64,000 nt of DNA from the NCBI GenBank assembly GCA_019009955.1, contig CM032230.1, positions 10,155,501 to 10,219,500 of the forward strand. Direction: 5' to 3'. Below the pieces are notes generated by a model. That model ran no database searches and was not told where the DNA came from. It worked only from the letters and a program-made list of their open reading frames with translations. A program made the translations under genes and the position numbers. The first letter of the stretch is position 1; every line of letters begins with the position of its first letter. This DNA comes from Riptortus pedestris (taxonomy: Eukaryota; Arthropoda; Insecta; Hemiptera; Alydidae). Positions 54,076 through 64,000 of this stretch are shown here, in pieces.

Positions 54076-55034
54076 TTTTCAAGTGTAGAAATTAAAATTG
54101 TATTACCTCAAATATAGCATATTAGCGTGTATTCCACCTAGTAAAAATCTTTTTAGAACAACATTTGATATTTAATTCATATTTTTTCATTTCGTTTCAT
54201 GTGACTAATGTCTTGTAGGGACTAACGAATGATGTTTTGAGGGTTTTACATGAAAAATTAAGAAATAATCAGAGATTTAGGTGATCATATACCGTAATTA
54301 AGTTATAACTAAAAACCTCAATGCCGCATAAATATTATAACATGTCTGTTCTACTTTAAGTACGTAAAATTTCAAGTGTGAAGTCTGTTACCAATGAAAT
54401 TTTATGTAGGTTTAGAATACGGAAGTTAGTGCCAGGAAAACATATTTCTAGTCGAAATGAACTTCACCAAAAATAAATTAAGAGAAATACTTTGTATTAC
54501 ATTTTCTAAATAATACGAAAATTAAAGTTGGAGAGGGCTATCATGGAACACCATAATGGCACACCCTGTTCACATATGATTTCATATCGCATGATAATGA
54601 AATACCTTAAGTGAATTTTAGAATTGGAAATCATTTCCATCGATTCCAATGGCAGGAAATTTAAATAATAAAAATACCTTTTATATTTCTAAAAACTAAT
54701 GTAATTTTTTACGATATTCAAAATTTGAAAGTAAATACATTGTATTATTCAGGATATAAGTTAGGCCCGCCATTTCAGAAGTCAATAGCCTGTTGCGGAA
54801 CGCTTTATTTCGTTTTGCTTGTCTCGTCCAGAGTCCAAACACACAATATTAATTTCCAGCTGTCGCTTCTATTTCAAAGCATCCTATTAATATGCAAATC
54901 GCAAATTGCAGTTGAATACAATCATGTGAACAGAGTTAGAAAATACTTGTGATCTCAACCATCGCCTTGAATCTGTTGGCAGGGTTAAGGAGAATTGATG
55001 TAAGATCCTTTTTAATTTTTCATTAGCTCTAATA
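54076..55034. other. No recognised feature
   Basis: AT-rich with no repeat landmark I could confirm. The ORF at 54725-54952 (75 codons) is unrecognised. Confidence 0.35.
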
Positions 55035-55425
55035 GCGAATCCTATAAGGGAAATCAGCTATTGAGGTTGTACTCATGACACGATTTTTGAAAAGTGTCCT
55101 CTGCACTAAAGATCAAGTTCGTTAACCCGGTAAAATCTGATAGGAGGGAGAAAATTTAAAATATCTCCGTTATTATACTTTGGACCAAACAAATGTATAT
55201 ATTTAATCTTATTGCAAATTTAATTACCTTTAAATGTTGTTATATACATATTTTCTCTATCATAAATATTAACCGAGACATTCGGATGTTTTAGTTTTCA
55301 TCCTTTAGTAAACCCCCTCTCCAACTCATGTCATATTAACAATAAGCTGTTGTGTCATGAGCCATTTTATTATAAGATTAATTACCAAGAGACCATTATG
55401 CGAAATACATGGAAATATGTAATAT
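55035..55425 (-). mobile_element. HLE 3' part, reverse
   Basis: AAGGGAAATCAGCTATTGAG, GTTGTACTCATGACACGATT; the microsatellite and about 150 bases are deleted up to ACTAAAGATCAAGTTCGTTA; then common body to TACATGGAAATATG. Confidence 0.85.
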
Positions 55426-55429
55426 GATG

Positions 55430-55770
55430 ATACTGGATCTCGTCATATGATATGCTACCGATCTCTTCTCACCATATAAGATTTCTATTTTGTATGTAAA
55501 AATCCGATAAGTATTAGGGGGGTGGGGGGTTACTGAAGGCTTAAAACAAGATAGCAATAACTTGCTTAATATTAAAGAAAAACGTATAGAACAATAATCA
55601 TAGAACATCAATAGTTAAACAATATTGGTTCTATAACATTTTTGATCCTACTCATAATAACGGAGATATTTTGAATTATCTAATCTCTCCTCCAACCCCC
55701 CCCCCCAACTACCCTATTCCTGGTCCGATTTCAGCCATTAAAAGACATGATGGTTTTTCAATTACACTAA
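55430..55770 (+). mobile_element. HLE type V2, forward, 5'-end missing
   Basis: GATCTCGTCATATGATAT, GTATTAGGGGGGTGGGG, GAACATCAATAGTTAAACAA, CCTACTCATAATAACGGAGA, CCTGGTCCGATTTCAGCC. It is inverted with respect to the preceding fragment. Confidence 0.8.
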
Positions 55771-56334
55771 ATCCTTCTATAATATGCCGATGTATCTCCA
55801 TTTATATTAACCAAGTAATTGATGGAGTACACTTTGATGGATAATGGAATCTTCTGAGAGAAACATCAATAAAATTAGAATTAACCGTTAGTAATGTTAA
55901 AAAAAAAGATAAATTCTTGTTGTCTGCAGTTAATAATCACTTAGCAGACACATAGTCCTGGCTTAGATTCTGCCACAAACCACCGCCATTACCGGCTGCT
56001 TGCGTCATTTCACTTACTCCGTTCTCTACAATTATAGATTCTAAACGCCAGACACTATCCTAGGTTATATAAGTCTATCTTTTCAGCTCGATCCAAGAAA
56101 CAAAGGCAGAAATATGAAGAAAAGACAACAGAAAAATGAAGAATTGTGTGAGAAAATGCTACAGTTGAAAACAAGCATATTATACTAACAAGGTATCATT
56201 GTTATTGAAACGTACCTAAAAAAGAGTTAGTTTGTCTACATAAAATATTTGCCTAGTTATTTACAAGTAAGCCTTTCGGATCCCAGGCATCTAACACAAC
56301 TTAAACCAATCGGTGAAATTAACATAAACCAATG
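55771..56334. other. No recognised feature
   Basis: A short A-rich reading frame (56115-56190) begins with ATG but has only 24 codons. TATATAA at 56066 lies too close to the nearest initiator-like site to make a convincing promoter. Confidence 0.3.
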
Positions 56335-57125
56335 CTATCATTTTCATGACGGATTCTAGTAGAAAATAAAATTCTAAAACGAGTTTATATCGGTGAATCT
56401 TTCGATTTGACCCATCCTTTAGCCATAAAATGCACAAATCTTTATTTCAGAAACGGCATGTTTTATTCAAGAATACTTTTGCATTATTTCGTTTTAAATA
56501 CTTTTTTTTTTTTGTTTTGGTTCCAGAATCCAGTCTTTTCCCATAGACTTGTTTCAAATATAATTTTGTTGGCAACAACAGGAATGGAGGAATGGATTCT
56601 GAAACCAAAAAAAAAAAAAAGTATTTAAAACGAAATAATGCAAAAGTATTTAAAACGAAATAATGCAAAAGTATTCTTGAATGAATTAAAAAAAAATGTT
56701 TACTTCAAAAAACATCAACATAAAGCATAACGTTCTTAGAATTAATATATTTTTAACTAATGACGTAGTATTTATTTGTAAAAGGAATACATTTTTCCAC
56801 CATTTATGCTCCATGTAAAAAAAAAATGGTAGGTTATCCAGGGAAGAATCTTCAAGAATAGTTTTGCGTTATTTCGTTTTAATATATTTATTTTATTTTA
56901 TTTATTTAGTTTTATTTCAGAGTTCATTCCTCTTCCCATAGAATTTTTTCAAAGATAAATTTCTTGTCTACAACTTTAATGTCTATTTTTCAATAAAACG
57001 TGCCGTTTCTGAAATAAAGATTTGTGCATTTCACGGCTAAATGATGCGTCAAATCGAAAGATTCACCGATATAAATTCGTTTTAGAATTTCATTTGCTAC
57101 TAGAATCCGTCATAAAAAATATGAA
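56335..57125. repeat. Long inverted repeat (foldback-like), arms of about 125 bp
   Basis: Left arm about 56345-56475 (ATGACGGATTCTAGTAG, CGGTGAATCTTTCGATTTGA, GCACAAATCTTTATTTCAGA) is repeated inverted at about 56991-57118. Inside it a second inverted pair (ATTCAAGAATACTTTTGCAT at 56466 and its complement ending about 56682) forms a nested hairpin, with a directly repeated TATTTAAAACGAAATAATGC segment. No transposase frame. Could be a foldback/TIR transposon or a head-to-head duplication. Confidence 0.8.
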
Positions 57126-57220
57126 ATTACATTGGAAATTCCAAAGAATACTAGAAAAGGTTACGAGGTTAAATGGTTAAAGGTGATTTTAAGGGGGGTG
57201 CCACGGGAAGTTGGTACAAC

Positions 57221-57221
<1 letters not shown>

Positions 57222-57270
<49 letters not shown>
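57222..57270. repeat. (AT)n microsatellite
   Basis: About 23 dinucleotides following GGTACAACCTGT; no recognised HLE around it. Confidence 0.95.
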
Positions 57271-58249
57271 TGTTTCTGATGTTGAAAATTAAATCATTTA
57301 TTTATTTTATGAATTGCCAGAAAGTCAAGTGCTGATATATGGGATTATATGAATCTGTTACGTTTCCGAGATTATTCTTGCTTTTCTATAAGCTCTCTTA
57401 TGATCCCTATGAGGATTAGCGAATTCCTTGTAAGCATTCAGAGTAGTTTATAACTGAAGTATTAACCCGTTATATATAGTAATTGGATTCGTGGGAATAG
57501 TGAAAGTGGGGATTTATTCGACGACTTGCAAATCCTGCTTAACGACTTTCGAAACCATTGGCCATCACCAATCATACTCGGAGTCCAGCTGTGATAACGG
57601 TTAACGAGCAACGTTTACCCGTGTTGTAAAAGCCTTTCACGTGTCACTAGAGTTTTCCTCGTTGAAACTACCGTTCTAACGACCGATATCTGTCAACTTT
57701 CTCCATATGAAATGGCGGACAATTTAATCTGAATCCTCGGAACAAACTATTGTATAATTTGAAAAAGTAAATCCTTAGAAAAATAACCGTGTCATCATTT
57801 AATAACAAAACGTGACAACGAATAAAAATTGAAAAGATTGCATCTACGTATGTTTTTATTTCCTTCCTGGTGTAGCCCTAAGGAAGGTAGTTTATTTCCT
57901 CATGTTCCGTATTTCCTTTTGTACATAACATGTGTTTGACTGTCCTTTTGGGATCTGAACAATTAGAAAGTGAAAGCATATAAAGAATTGCATAGATAAG
58001 AGTGCATTGATAAGACTGGAAGGGAAGGTATATTTCTTTTGAAGTCCTCGTTTAGTCAAAACTAGCAAATCACTTTGACTTTAACTGTTGACTTTAGTCA
58101 TTCCTATTGACAACAAACGCTCTCACAATACCGTGACAGTCATATACCATCTACTACAAGGCAACTTAAAACAACACTCCCTTCACACCGGTCTTATTAT
58201 TGGTAGAGCGAACACTAATGATTTTGTTTTTATTCAGGTCACCATAAAT
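57271..58249. other. No recognised feature
   Basis: About 1 kb without repeat landmark or credible ORF. Confidence 0.4.
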
Positions 58250-58320
58250 AGTTTTCTAGCAGATTTCTTAAAAGAATAAAGACTTTTACTCATGAAGCGG
58301 TTTTCGAAAAATTTCTGCAA
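58250..58320 (-). mobile_element. HLE 3'-end relic, reverse
   Basis: TCTAGCAGATTTCTTAAAAG, TACTCATGAAGCGGTTTTCG, AAAAATTTCTGCAAAT; hairpin mostly lost. Confidence 0.7.
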
Positions 58321-58336
58321 ATATCTGCTGAAAAAT

Positions 58337-58390
58337 TATTATTTATTAACGTACACTTTTTGCAACTAAGGCTAATTGGGACGGGTTATC
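58337..58390 (-). mobile_element. SINE tail fragment
   Basis: TTATTTATTAACGTACACTT, GGCTAATTGGGACGGGTTAT: the 3' end of the SINE in reverse. Confidence 0.75.
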
Positions 58391-58416
58391 TTCCCCTTAA
58401 GGGAAATCTGCTAAAA
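58391..58416 (+). mobile_element. HLE 3' terminal hairpin only
   Basis: CCCCTTAAGGGAAATCTGCT then AAAA. The last 26 bases of an HLE directly follow the SINE tail. Confidence 0.75.
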
Positions 58417-58902
58417 AAGCTATAAAGGTAAAGTGGAATGAGATAGAATCTGAAAGTAGGTAAATGCATGATCTTATGTTTCACAAAATAGTCCATTTGG
58501 TTAATGAAGTCAACAACATAGTATTCATGTCGTTACCAGAGACTTATCAGCCGTCTCATCAGAACTGAACATTAGTCGAGGGAAGTCGACATATTGTTTT
58601 CTCGTGGGCAACAACTTCCCAGTCACGTCGTCGGAAGTCGTCATTTCCATCCAGAAATGAAAGTAGGAGATAATTTTTTTTACAGGTTTATTTACGCAGA
58701 GAATTCTAGATAGAGTGTTTAGATACAACTCACATGCTCAGCCTAGTTCTCATGATTATGCAAGAACAACATCTATTCTAGGACAACCGATGTCTATTAT
58801 GATAACTGCATGATAACAATTTCTTGGGAATATTCGGGCCATCCTGGGAAATAGGTTCATTAACATAGAAAGCAATGGCCTTCTATAGTTTTATACTTAA
58901 AA
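58417..58902. other. No recognised feature
   Basis: No repeat or gene landmark seen. Confidence 0.4.
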
Positions 58903-59882
58903 AAAAAATCTGTCCAGCAGGGACTGCGTAAACTAAGCAGATTTCACACATCGTGGTATAACACACTTGTGATCTTATGTCAACACAAATTCTCTACTTC
59001 TAAGTAAAAACTCGATGAGAAGGGGGGGGGGGAGGGAGGCACTAAAGGCTTAAACAAGAAAGTAGGACTAACTCGCTTCATATTTGAGTTACGAACATAT
59101 GTCTGGAACAACAATTATAGACCATCAATTGTTTAACCAGCTTGGTTCCGTAACATTTTACGATCCGACTCAGTAGAACCAAGATATTATGCATCCGAAG
59201 AACCCACCTCTAACCCCTACTATTCCAGTCAATAACAAATATGTCTTCAGTGTTAACTGAAACAGTTAAATATCGGGTATGGTATAGATCAAATAAACAT
59301 TTTTTTTTTTTTTTTTTACAAGAACGTAAAATCTTAATTGATGAATTCAGATTACAGATGGCCGAAAACTAAAATATGAAAATATCCCGGTTAATATACT
59401 ATATAGAGATAATATGTAGTACATAACAACATTTATAGAGTATTACATTTACAATAAAAATCTCCATTCGAGTGCTGAAACGGCCGAACTAGCTTTCGGC
59501 GGGAACCATAGCTCGTCCGTTACGCTTAATAAAAATGCAAATATCTCCGTTATTTTTCGATCTGACGTATACTAACGGAGATATTTTGAATTTTCAAATC
59601 CCCCCTTTAATCCCCCTTCCCAGTGGTTAGATTTCAGGCATAAACGAACCTGATCTTTAGTTTTACATAAAACGTTTAAATATCGAGATTAGTAACGATC
59701 AATGAAAAGTTGCTTCCTCTAGAGCGTTAACTGAAAAATGTATATATTTAAATTATTTTGAACGGACCTCATTTTCGTCATTTCCTGGGTAGGATAGATG
59801 GACATTTGAAGAAATTGTTCTAAAATCGCGTCATGAGTATAACCTCAGTAGCCAATTTCCCGTAAGGGAAATCTGCTGAAAG
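58903..59882 (+). mobile_element. HLE full-span chimera (V2 + S + common body), 980 bp
   Basis: 5' end AAAATCTGTCCAGCAGGGAC, TGCGTAAACTAAGCAGATTT; full V2 body; a first stretch of common body (59371-59460); then a type-S segment (CGGCCGAACTAGCTTTCGGC near 59484) that normally follows a 5' end but here sits mid-element; then common body again, short AT segment, and 3' end ATTTCCCGTAAGGGAAATCT, GCTGAAA. The internal S segment lacks its own 5' end, so it is a recombinant and not a simple nested copy. Confidence 0.85.
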
Positions 59883-60189
59883 AAAAATATAATTATTTGC
59901 ATATAAGTTTAATCTACCAATTTCGCTGTGGTTAAATCCTTGACAATCCAACGGATTGAAGGCATCATTTGGGAATCCCTTAAAATAATTACTACTTCTG
60001 ATGCTGAATAACAGGTGTCATTATCTATAAGGTGGATATCTAATGCTTTCCAACTGTATTAACAGGAATTGTGGTTTAAATTTTTAACGAATAATCCTTT
60101 GAAGAAATAGCTCAGTTAGCTGCCCTTGGAGAGTTGAGATTAAAATTCTATCACTAGAAATGTATAAGATGAATTAATTTATGCCCTAA
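59883..60189. other. No recognised feature
   Basis: No landmark seen. Confidence 0.4.
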
Positions 60190-60675
60190 ATCATATGTGG
60201 GCAACCAACGGCCCGTGGTAAGGTTTGATCCGGCCAGCGAGACATTTTGAAAACACCAATTAAACAAAAATAGTACTCTACTTACTCCAAATGAGGAAGA
60301 TGAGGAGAGATTTGTGCGTTTGGCAGTACTGATAAATGCGAACAGTTCTTTTGATGATGAAAGTTGATTATCAAAACATCGTACAAGGCTGACTGGCGAT
60401 AATTTCCATCCAAACATCCATGGTTTGGTTTCGCAATTTCAAGCTCAAGTATCTCATTGATTTCGGTGTCGCTATTTCACTTTCGTTGTTTCCAATAATT
60501 CCAAACTTTACGATTTAATTATAATGTTGTAGCTATTTTTTTTTCATTTCATTTTGTTATTTTAATAAATTGTATTATAATTACATTGTCGTATAATTTC
60601 ATGTCTGATATCTGGCGTTAAAGATACATATTTACGTATTTTCACACTAAAGTTTGGCCGGCAACATGTAAAAGG
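60190..60675 (+). mobile_element. hAT deletion derivative (copy C)
   Basis: ATGTGGGCAACCAACGGCCC, GTGATCCGGCCAGCGAGA-type left end (60193-60246); right end CACACTAAAGTTTGGCCGGC, AACATG. The transposase tail is the same as in copy B but is broken: FGSTDKCEQFF is followed by stops (60350-60370), and about 35 bases are missing downstream; only AQVSH and the stop are kept at the end (60457). A pseudogenised sister of 26262-26775. Confidence 0.7.
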
Positions 60676-60714
60676 TTGTACATGCCTACCCTAAATTATC
60701 CTTTGCATTACATC

Positions 60715-60810
60715 AAAAGCTTTCATTATACACCCACTTCTATTCATCGGGTTATTAATTAGAAATAGTAAATATGAGGTGAAAGAGTCGGGCATGTGAA
60801 TACTCTCTAA
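60715..60810 (-). mobile_element. HLE type V2 5'-proximal fragment
   Basis: ACCCACTTCTATTCATCGGG, TTATTAATTAGAAATAGTAA, ATATGAGGTGAAAGAG match the reverse V2 segment near the 5' end; the terminus itself is lost. Confidence 0.65.
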
Positions 60811-61192
60811 GGGAGTTAACGCTAACGTTTATAACAGCTGTAATTCATTTTGTGGCTGCTCGTCCGTGAAGGACTATTTTAAGTGAAGCCATTGATTAAG
60901 GTGGATGAAATAACTTTAGTATCCTTCTTAGAATTATTGCAGTAATTGGTAGAAGCTTATTAAAGAATTGCGAGGTATAATTGAAACCTGCTGTGGGATT
61001 TCCGGTAGGGCGAGCACGGCTTGAGTAATGTTCTCTCTAAAGATAGATGTTATTGGTCATTTGTCTGTTTCTCAATTTTATGAAGGCATTAACCCAAATA
61101 TACTTAATGGCTTAGCTCTGAATAGACACATCCTACAAAATTCTGGAGAGTTTGACCCCTTGACATTTCCATTTGATTGTCAAATACATCAA
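60811..61192. other. No recognised feature
   Basis: The ORF 61028-61225 (65 codons) runs into the HLE 5' end; it matches no family I know. Confidence 0.3.
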
Positions 61193-61402
61193 GATACTCG
61201 GTCACGCAGGAGCTATGGAAACTAAGCAGATTTCCCACGAGCATGTATTCCACAAGCTGATGATTTCACCTTATTTCTCACATAATATGTCGCCTATGTA
61301 AATATAAATTGAAATCCCGGCTAGATATTAAATATTTAGTGTCTATGTTACTAAAAGGGAAAATTCATAATCCGTAGTGGGGGTTCACCGTGACTGATTA
61401 CT
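61193..61402 (+). mobile_element. HLE type V5, interrupted
   Basis: ACTCGGTCACGCAGGAGCTA, AACTAAGCAGATTTCCCACG, V5 body to GGGGGTTCACCGTGACTGAT, TACTAAAA, where the next HLE begins. Confidence 0.8.
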
Positions 61403-62202
61403 AAAAAGTCCGTCACGCAGTAGCTGCGAATCATAAGCAGACTTCCTATGTGCTGACAAGACACACAGTAATTAACTTACCTCACCGCCAATTCTGACTA
61501 AAAACAACAAAGTACGAATTACTTACTCCCTTAATATTTGAGTTACGAAAAAAATCATAGAACAACAATTGTACAGCATCAATAGTTTAACAATATTGGT
61601 TCTATAACATTTTACGATCCGACTCATAATGACTGAGATATTTTTGAATTCCCACCTATAACCTCCTTCTATTCTTGGTTCGATTTCAGCCAATAAAAAT
61701 ATGATTTTCAGTTTTTTCTGAAGCGGTTAAATATCGAGTATGGTATATATAAAATAAATATTTATGAGACATGAATGAAAAAAACTTAATTGATGATGTC
61801 ATCGCTAAACGAGTTTACATGTATCTTCTCCTTGAAAATAAACTTTGGTATTAAACTCCGAATAAAGCGGTTCAATGAGTTGGAGTGGGGGTTAACTTAT
61901 GGCTGAAAAACTAAAAATCCAAATATGTCGGTTAATATTCAATATAGAGTACATATGTATACATTAACATTTATAGAAAATTAAATTTGCATTAAGATTG
62001 GTTCTATACGATTTTTCTAACTGATGTATAGTAACAGAGATAATACATATTTTCGAAATTACGACCGCTAACAGGAAATATATCTCATTTTGAACGAAGC
62101 TCTTTATCGTCATCTTCTGATTAGGATTGATGGACATTTGACGAGAATTGCGTCTTGAGTACATCCTCAATAGGTGATTAGCCTTAAGGGAAATCTGCTA
62201 AC
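61403..62202 (+). mobile_element. HLE full-span copy (V2 + common body, 800 bp), nested
   Basis: 5' end AAAAAGTCCGTCACGCAGTA, GCTGCGAATCATAAGCAG; V2 body; common body from about 61870 with its middle deleted (pyrimidine block and microsatellite missing); 3' end TGATTAGCCTTAAGGGAAAT, CTGCTAA. It begins at the A-run of the host. Confidence 0.85.
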
Positions 62203-62940
62203 ACCGTTCCTTCTAATGTAATTTTCATGGTCCACAAGTATAGAGATTGAGTTTCAAGTCTAGTTTTCATTGGGCTTAAAAGAAAGGAGAAATAGAGAAT
62301 AAAGTGTAAGATGACGTCATTTGCGTATCACTCCAGCTTGTGGATAGATATTGTAGTAGATACTCGGTTAGTAATTCGCCGATCTGAGCTAATGTGGTTT
62401 GGCAATCGTGAAAGCCAAATAGAGCGTCTCAATGTTTTTATACTTGTATACAACATTATCCATCACGCCGTCTTAAATCAAGTGAATTTCTTCGTACTAG
62501 CTAATGATAACCGAATAAACTAGGTTAAATATCGTCCGGCTCCGTAACTATGTGACTTAATGATAAACCCGAAACGAATCGTTCCCGAAAAACCGAATCA
62601 AAACGAATGCACTTCTGGAGGTGCAACCGATGCACGGCTGAATGCATCGGAAGTACTTTAAACAGAACAAAATGGCCGGAAGCAAGCAGTTTCATTTTAA
62701 CTCAAGGCTGGAGTCCATTATGGAGCACAAGCAGGGTTGAATTATTATCGGACAAATTGTTCATTACGCTGCCAATTCATTTATATCAAAGTGCGCGAGG
62801 AGGTTACATAGCTACAACTGTAGGAAATTTAAATTTTGAAGAAGAAAAAAGTTTATACCCTTGCATTGTCTGTTACTAACACGGCGTAAGATTTTTACAA
62901 ATTTAGATTCATATTAGCGTAACAAAAAAAAAAACAAAAA
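62203..62940. other. No recognised feature
   Basis: Two forward ORFs, 62311-62523 (70 codons) and 62607-62879 (90 codons, with a CNRCTAEC cysteine cluster near its start), look non-repetitive and are in balanced composition. I recognise neither; they could be chance, a decayed gene or an exon. Confidence 0.3.
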
Positions 62941-63044
62941 AAAAAAAACCCGTAGCACTGGAGCTGCGTAAACTAATCAGATTTGCCACGCGCTAACATA
63001 ACCCACTTGTGATCTCACCACACCTCATATTGTCTATTTATATG
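62941..63044 (+). mobile_element. HLE type V2 5' part, interrupted
   Basis: CCCGTAGCACTGGAGCTGCG, TAAACTAATCAGATTTGCCA, CGCGCTAACATAACCCACTT; stops at TATATGTAAAAA where another HLE starts. Confidence 0.8.
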
Positions 63045-63900
63045 TAAAAAACATCTGTCAAGCAGGAGCTGCATAAACTAAGCAGATTTCCCACGTGAAG
63101 TTTTACATTACATAAATCTACAAACTGGTAACAGTTTACACCACCCTGAATATTACGTGAATAAATGCATACGGTAGTGAGGAATCTTACAGTCATAACC
63201 TCCCAACGGAATTGGAAACAAACAGGTCTGCCAACCGCTCATAGCTGGACAGCTAAACAGAAATATTCTTCACCGGAAAGAAAAACAAATACTGAAATAT
63301 ATCTAAATATAACATATTAATTTTATTGATAACTATTTACTATATCCACTGTATATATACTGTATATTGTACTGTATTTTATAATGAATTAGAATAATTT
63401 TTATCTCAATCAATCAAATTTTAGTTGTCCTAGGACTTAAAGGTAGGGGGGGCCACCAAAAAGTGTTTGCATGTACCTCGTATAATAATGGTCTCTCGAC
63501 CAGCAAACAATATTTGGTATTTAAGCTTAAAATAATGTGGTTTATTATATAATTTATTATTGATTGCATGAGTAGTAGTGGGGGTTTACTGAAGGCTGAA
63601 AACTAAAAAATGCAAATATCTCAGTTAATAATCAAGATAGTGAAACGTACATAATAATATTTATAGAACATTTAATTTTCAATAAGACCTGCTCTATAAA
63701 ATTTTTTCGATCCGACGTACAGTAACGGAGATATTTCGAATTTACGAAGAAAAAAAAACCCTCCCACTTGGGTTCGTGTGTTGATTTCAGCCATTAACGA
63801 ACTTGATCTTTATTTTTACATGAAACGATTAAGTATCTAGTTTGATAGCAATCTAACTAAAAAAAAGCTGTTACAGACAAATATATAGATAGATAAATCT
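63045..63900 (+). mobile_element. HLE type V3, 3'-truncated, nested
   Basis: 5' end AAAACATCTGTCAAGCAGGA, GCTGCATAAACTAAGCAGAT, CCCACGTGAAGTTTTACA; V3 body; common body with TGAGTAGTAGTGGGGGTTTA and CTGAAGGCTGAAAACT; ends after GTTACAGACAAATATATAGA with no 3' block. Confidence 0.85.
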
Positions 63901-64000
63901 AGATTATACTTATGAATGTAGGCCTAACAAATTCTTGGAGCCAAACACTTGGGCTTTGAGAATTTTTTCTTCTAGTAATACATTATAATAGCTTCAAAAT

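Noticed and set aside
54540..57220. CACACCCTGT near 54575 and ACAACCTGT near 57214 as ends of one transposon
   Set aside because: Both are in the same orientation, so they cannot be terminal inverted repeats of one element.

Overview
The window looks like repeat-rich, gene-poor intergenic (or long intronic) nuclear DNA of an invertebrate animal, probably an arthropod. The reasons: it is AT-rich, packed with (AT)n, (AG)n and (GT)n tracts, and holds decayed pieces of several eukaryotic transposon classes (helentron-like DNA elements, tRNA-derived SINEs, Jockey/I-like and RTE-like LINE remnants, hAT transposase tails, small inverted-repeat elements). The arthropod guess rests on the style of the LINE fragments and is an inference. 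I found no intact host protein-coding gene, no rRNA, no functional tRNA and no CRISPR. Most open reading frames here are read-through of microsatellites or repeats.

The dominant feature is one dispersed family, here called HLE (provisional name), with roughly fifty full or partial copies on both strands from about 2.2 kb to 63.9 kb. A full copy (best example 36957-37634) has a 5' end TCCGTCACGCAGGGGCTGCG containing a small hairpin, then AGCAGATTTCCC followed by CACGTG, a body, a microsatellite (usually AT) next to the palindrome CGCTAGAGCG, a conserved block of about 130 bp, and a 3' palindrome ending GGGAAATCTGCTAAAA. The 5' subterminal AGCAGATTTCCC is the reverse complement of the 3' GGGAAATCTGCT. 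Asymmetric subterminal inverted repeats, a 3' hairpin, an internal microsatellite and insertion in T/A runs match the known layout of non-autonomous Helentrons (DINE-1/HINE type). No Rep-helicase gene is present, so the class assignment is an inference. At least four body types share the same two ends, some copies are chimeras, and copies have inserted into one another repeatedly, four times at the same A-run.

Layout: 0-1.9 kb, block of an unclassified repeat (E2, units of about 297 bp) ending in (AT)n(AG)n. 2.2-8.6 kb, HLE copies with two clear nested insertions and an inverted E2 piece. 9.6-11.3 and 20.5-21.7 kb, two copies of the same LINE 3' end, each abutting an HLE 5' end. 12.4-13.6 kb, HLE with a small TIR element inside. 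16.2-19.4 kb, SINEs and HLEs, one SINE with a clean 12-bp target duplication. 23.3-27.5 kb, two hAT remnants and HLEs. 29.4-31.4 kb, a satellite of about 165 bp split by an HLE. 31.9-38 kb, several near-complete HLEs and a second tandem repeat. 38.7-48.9 kb, more HLEs and SINEs. 49.1-50.8 kb, LINE reverse transcriptase/RNase H remnants. 51.5-53.9 kb, a retro-insertion with a 9-bp target duplication and a second E2 block. 56.3-57.1 kb, a long inverted repeat. 58.9-63.9 kb, further composite HLEs and a second hAT deletion derivative.

There is no operon or pathway. The interactions visible are between transposons: nesting, module exchange and microsatellite seeding. Boundaries of decayed copies are approximate, generally within 10-30 bases.
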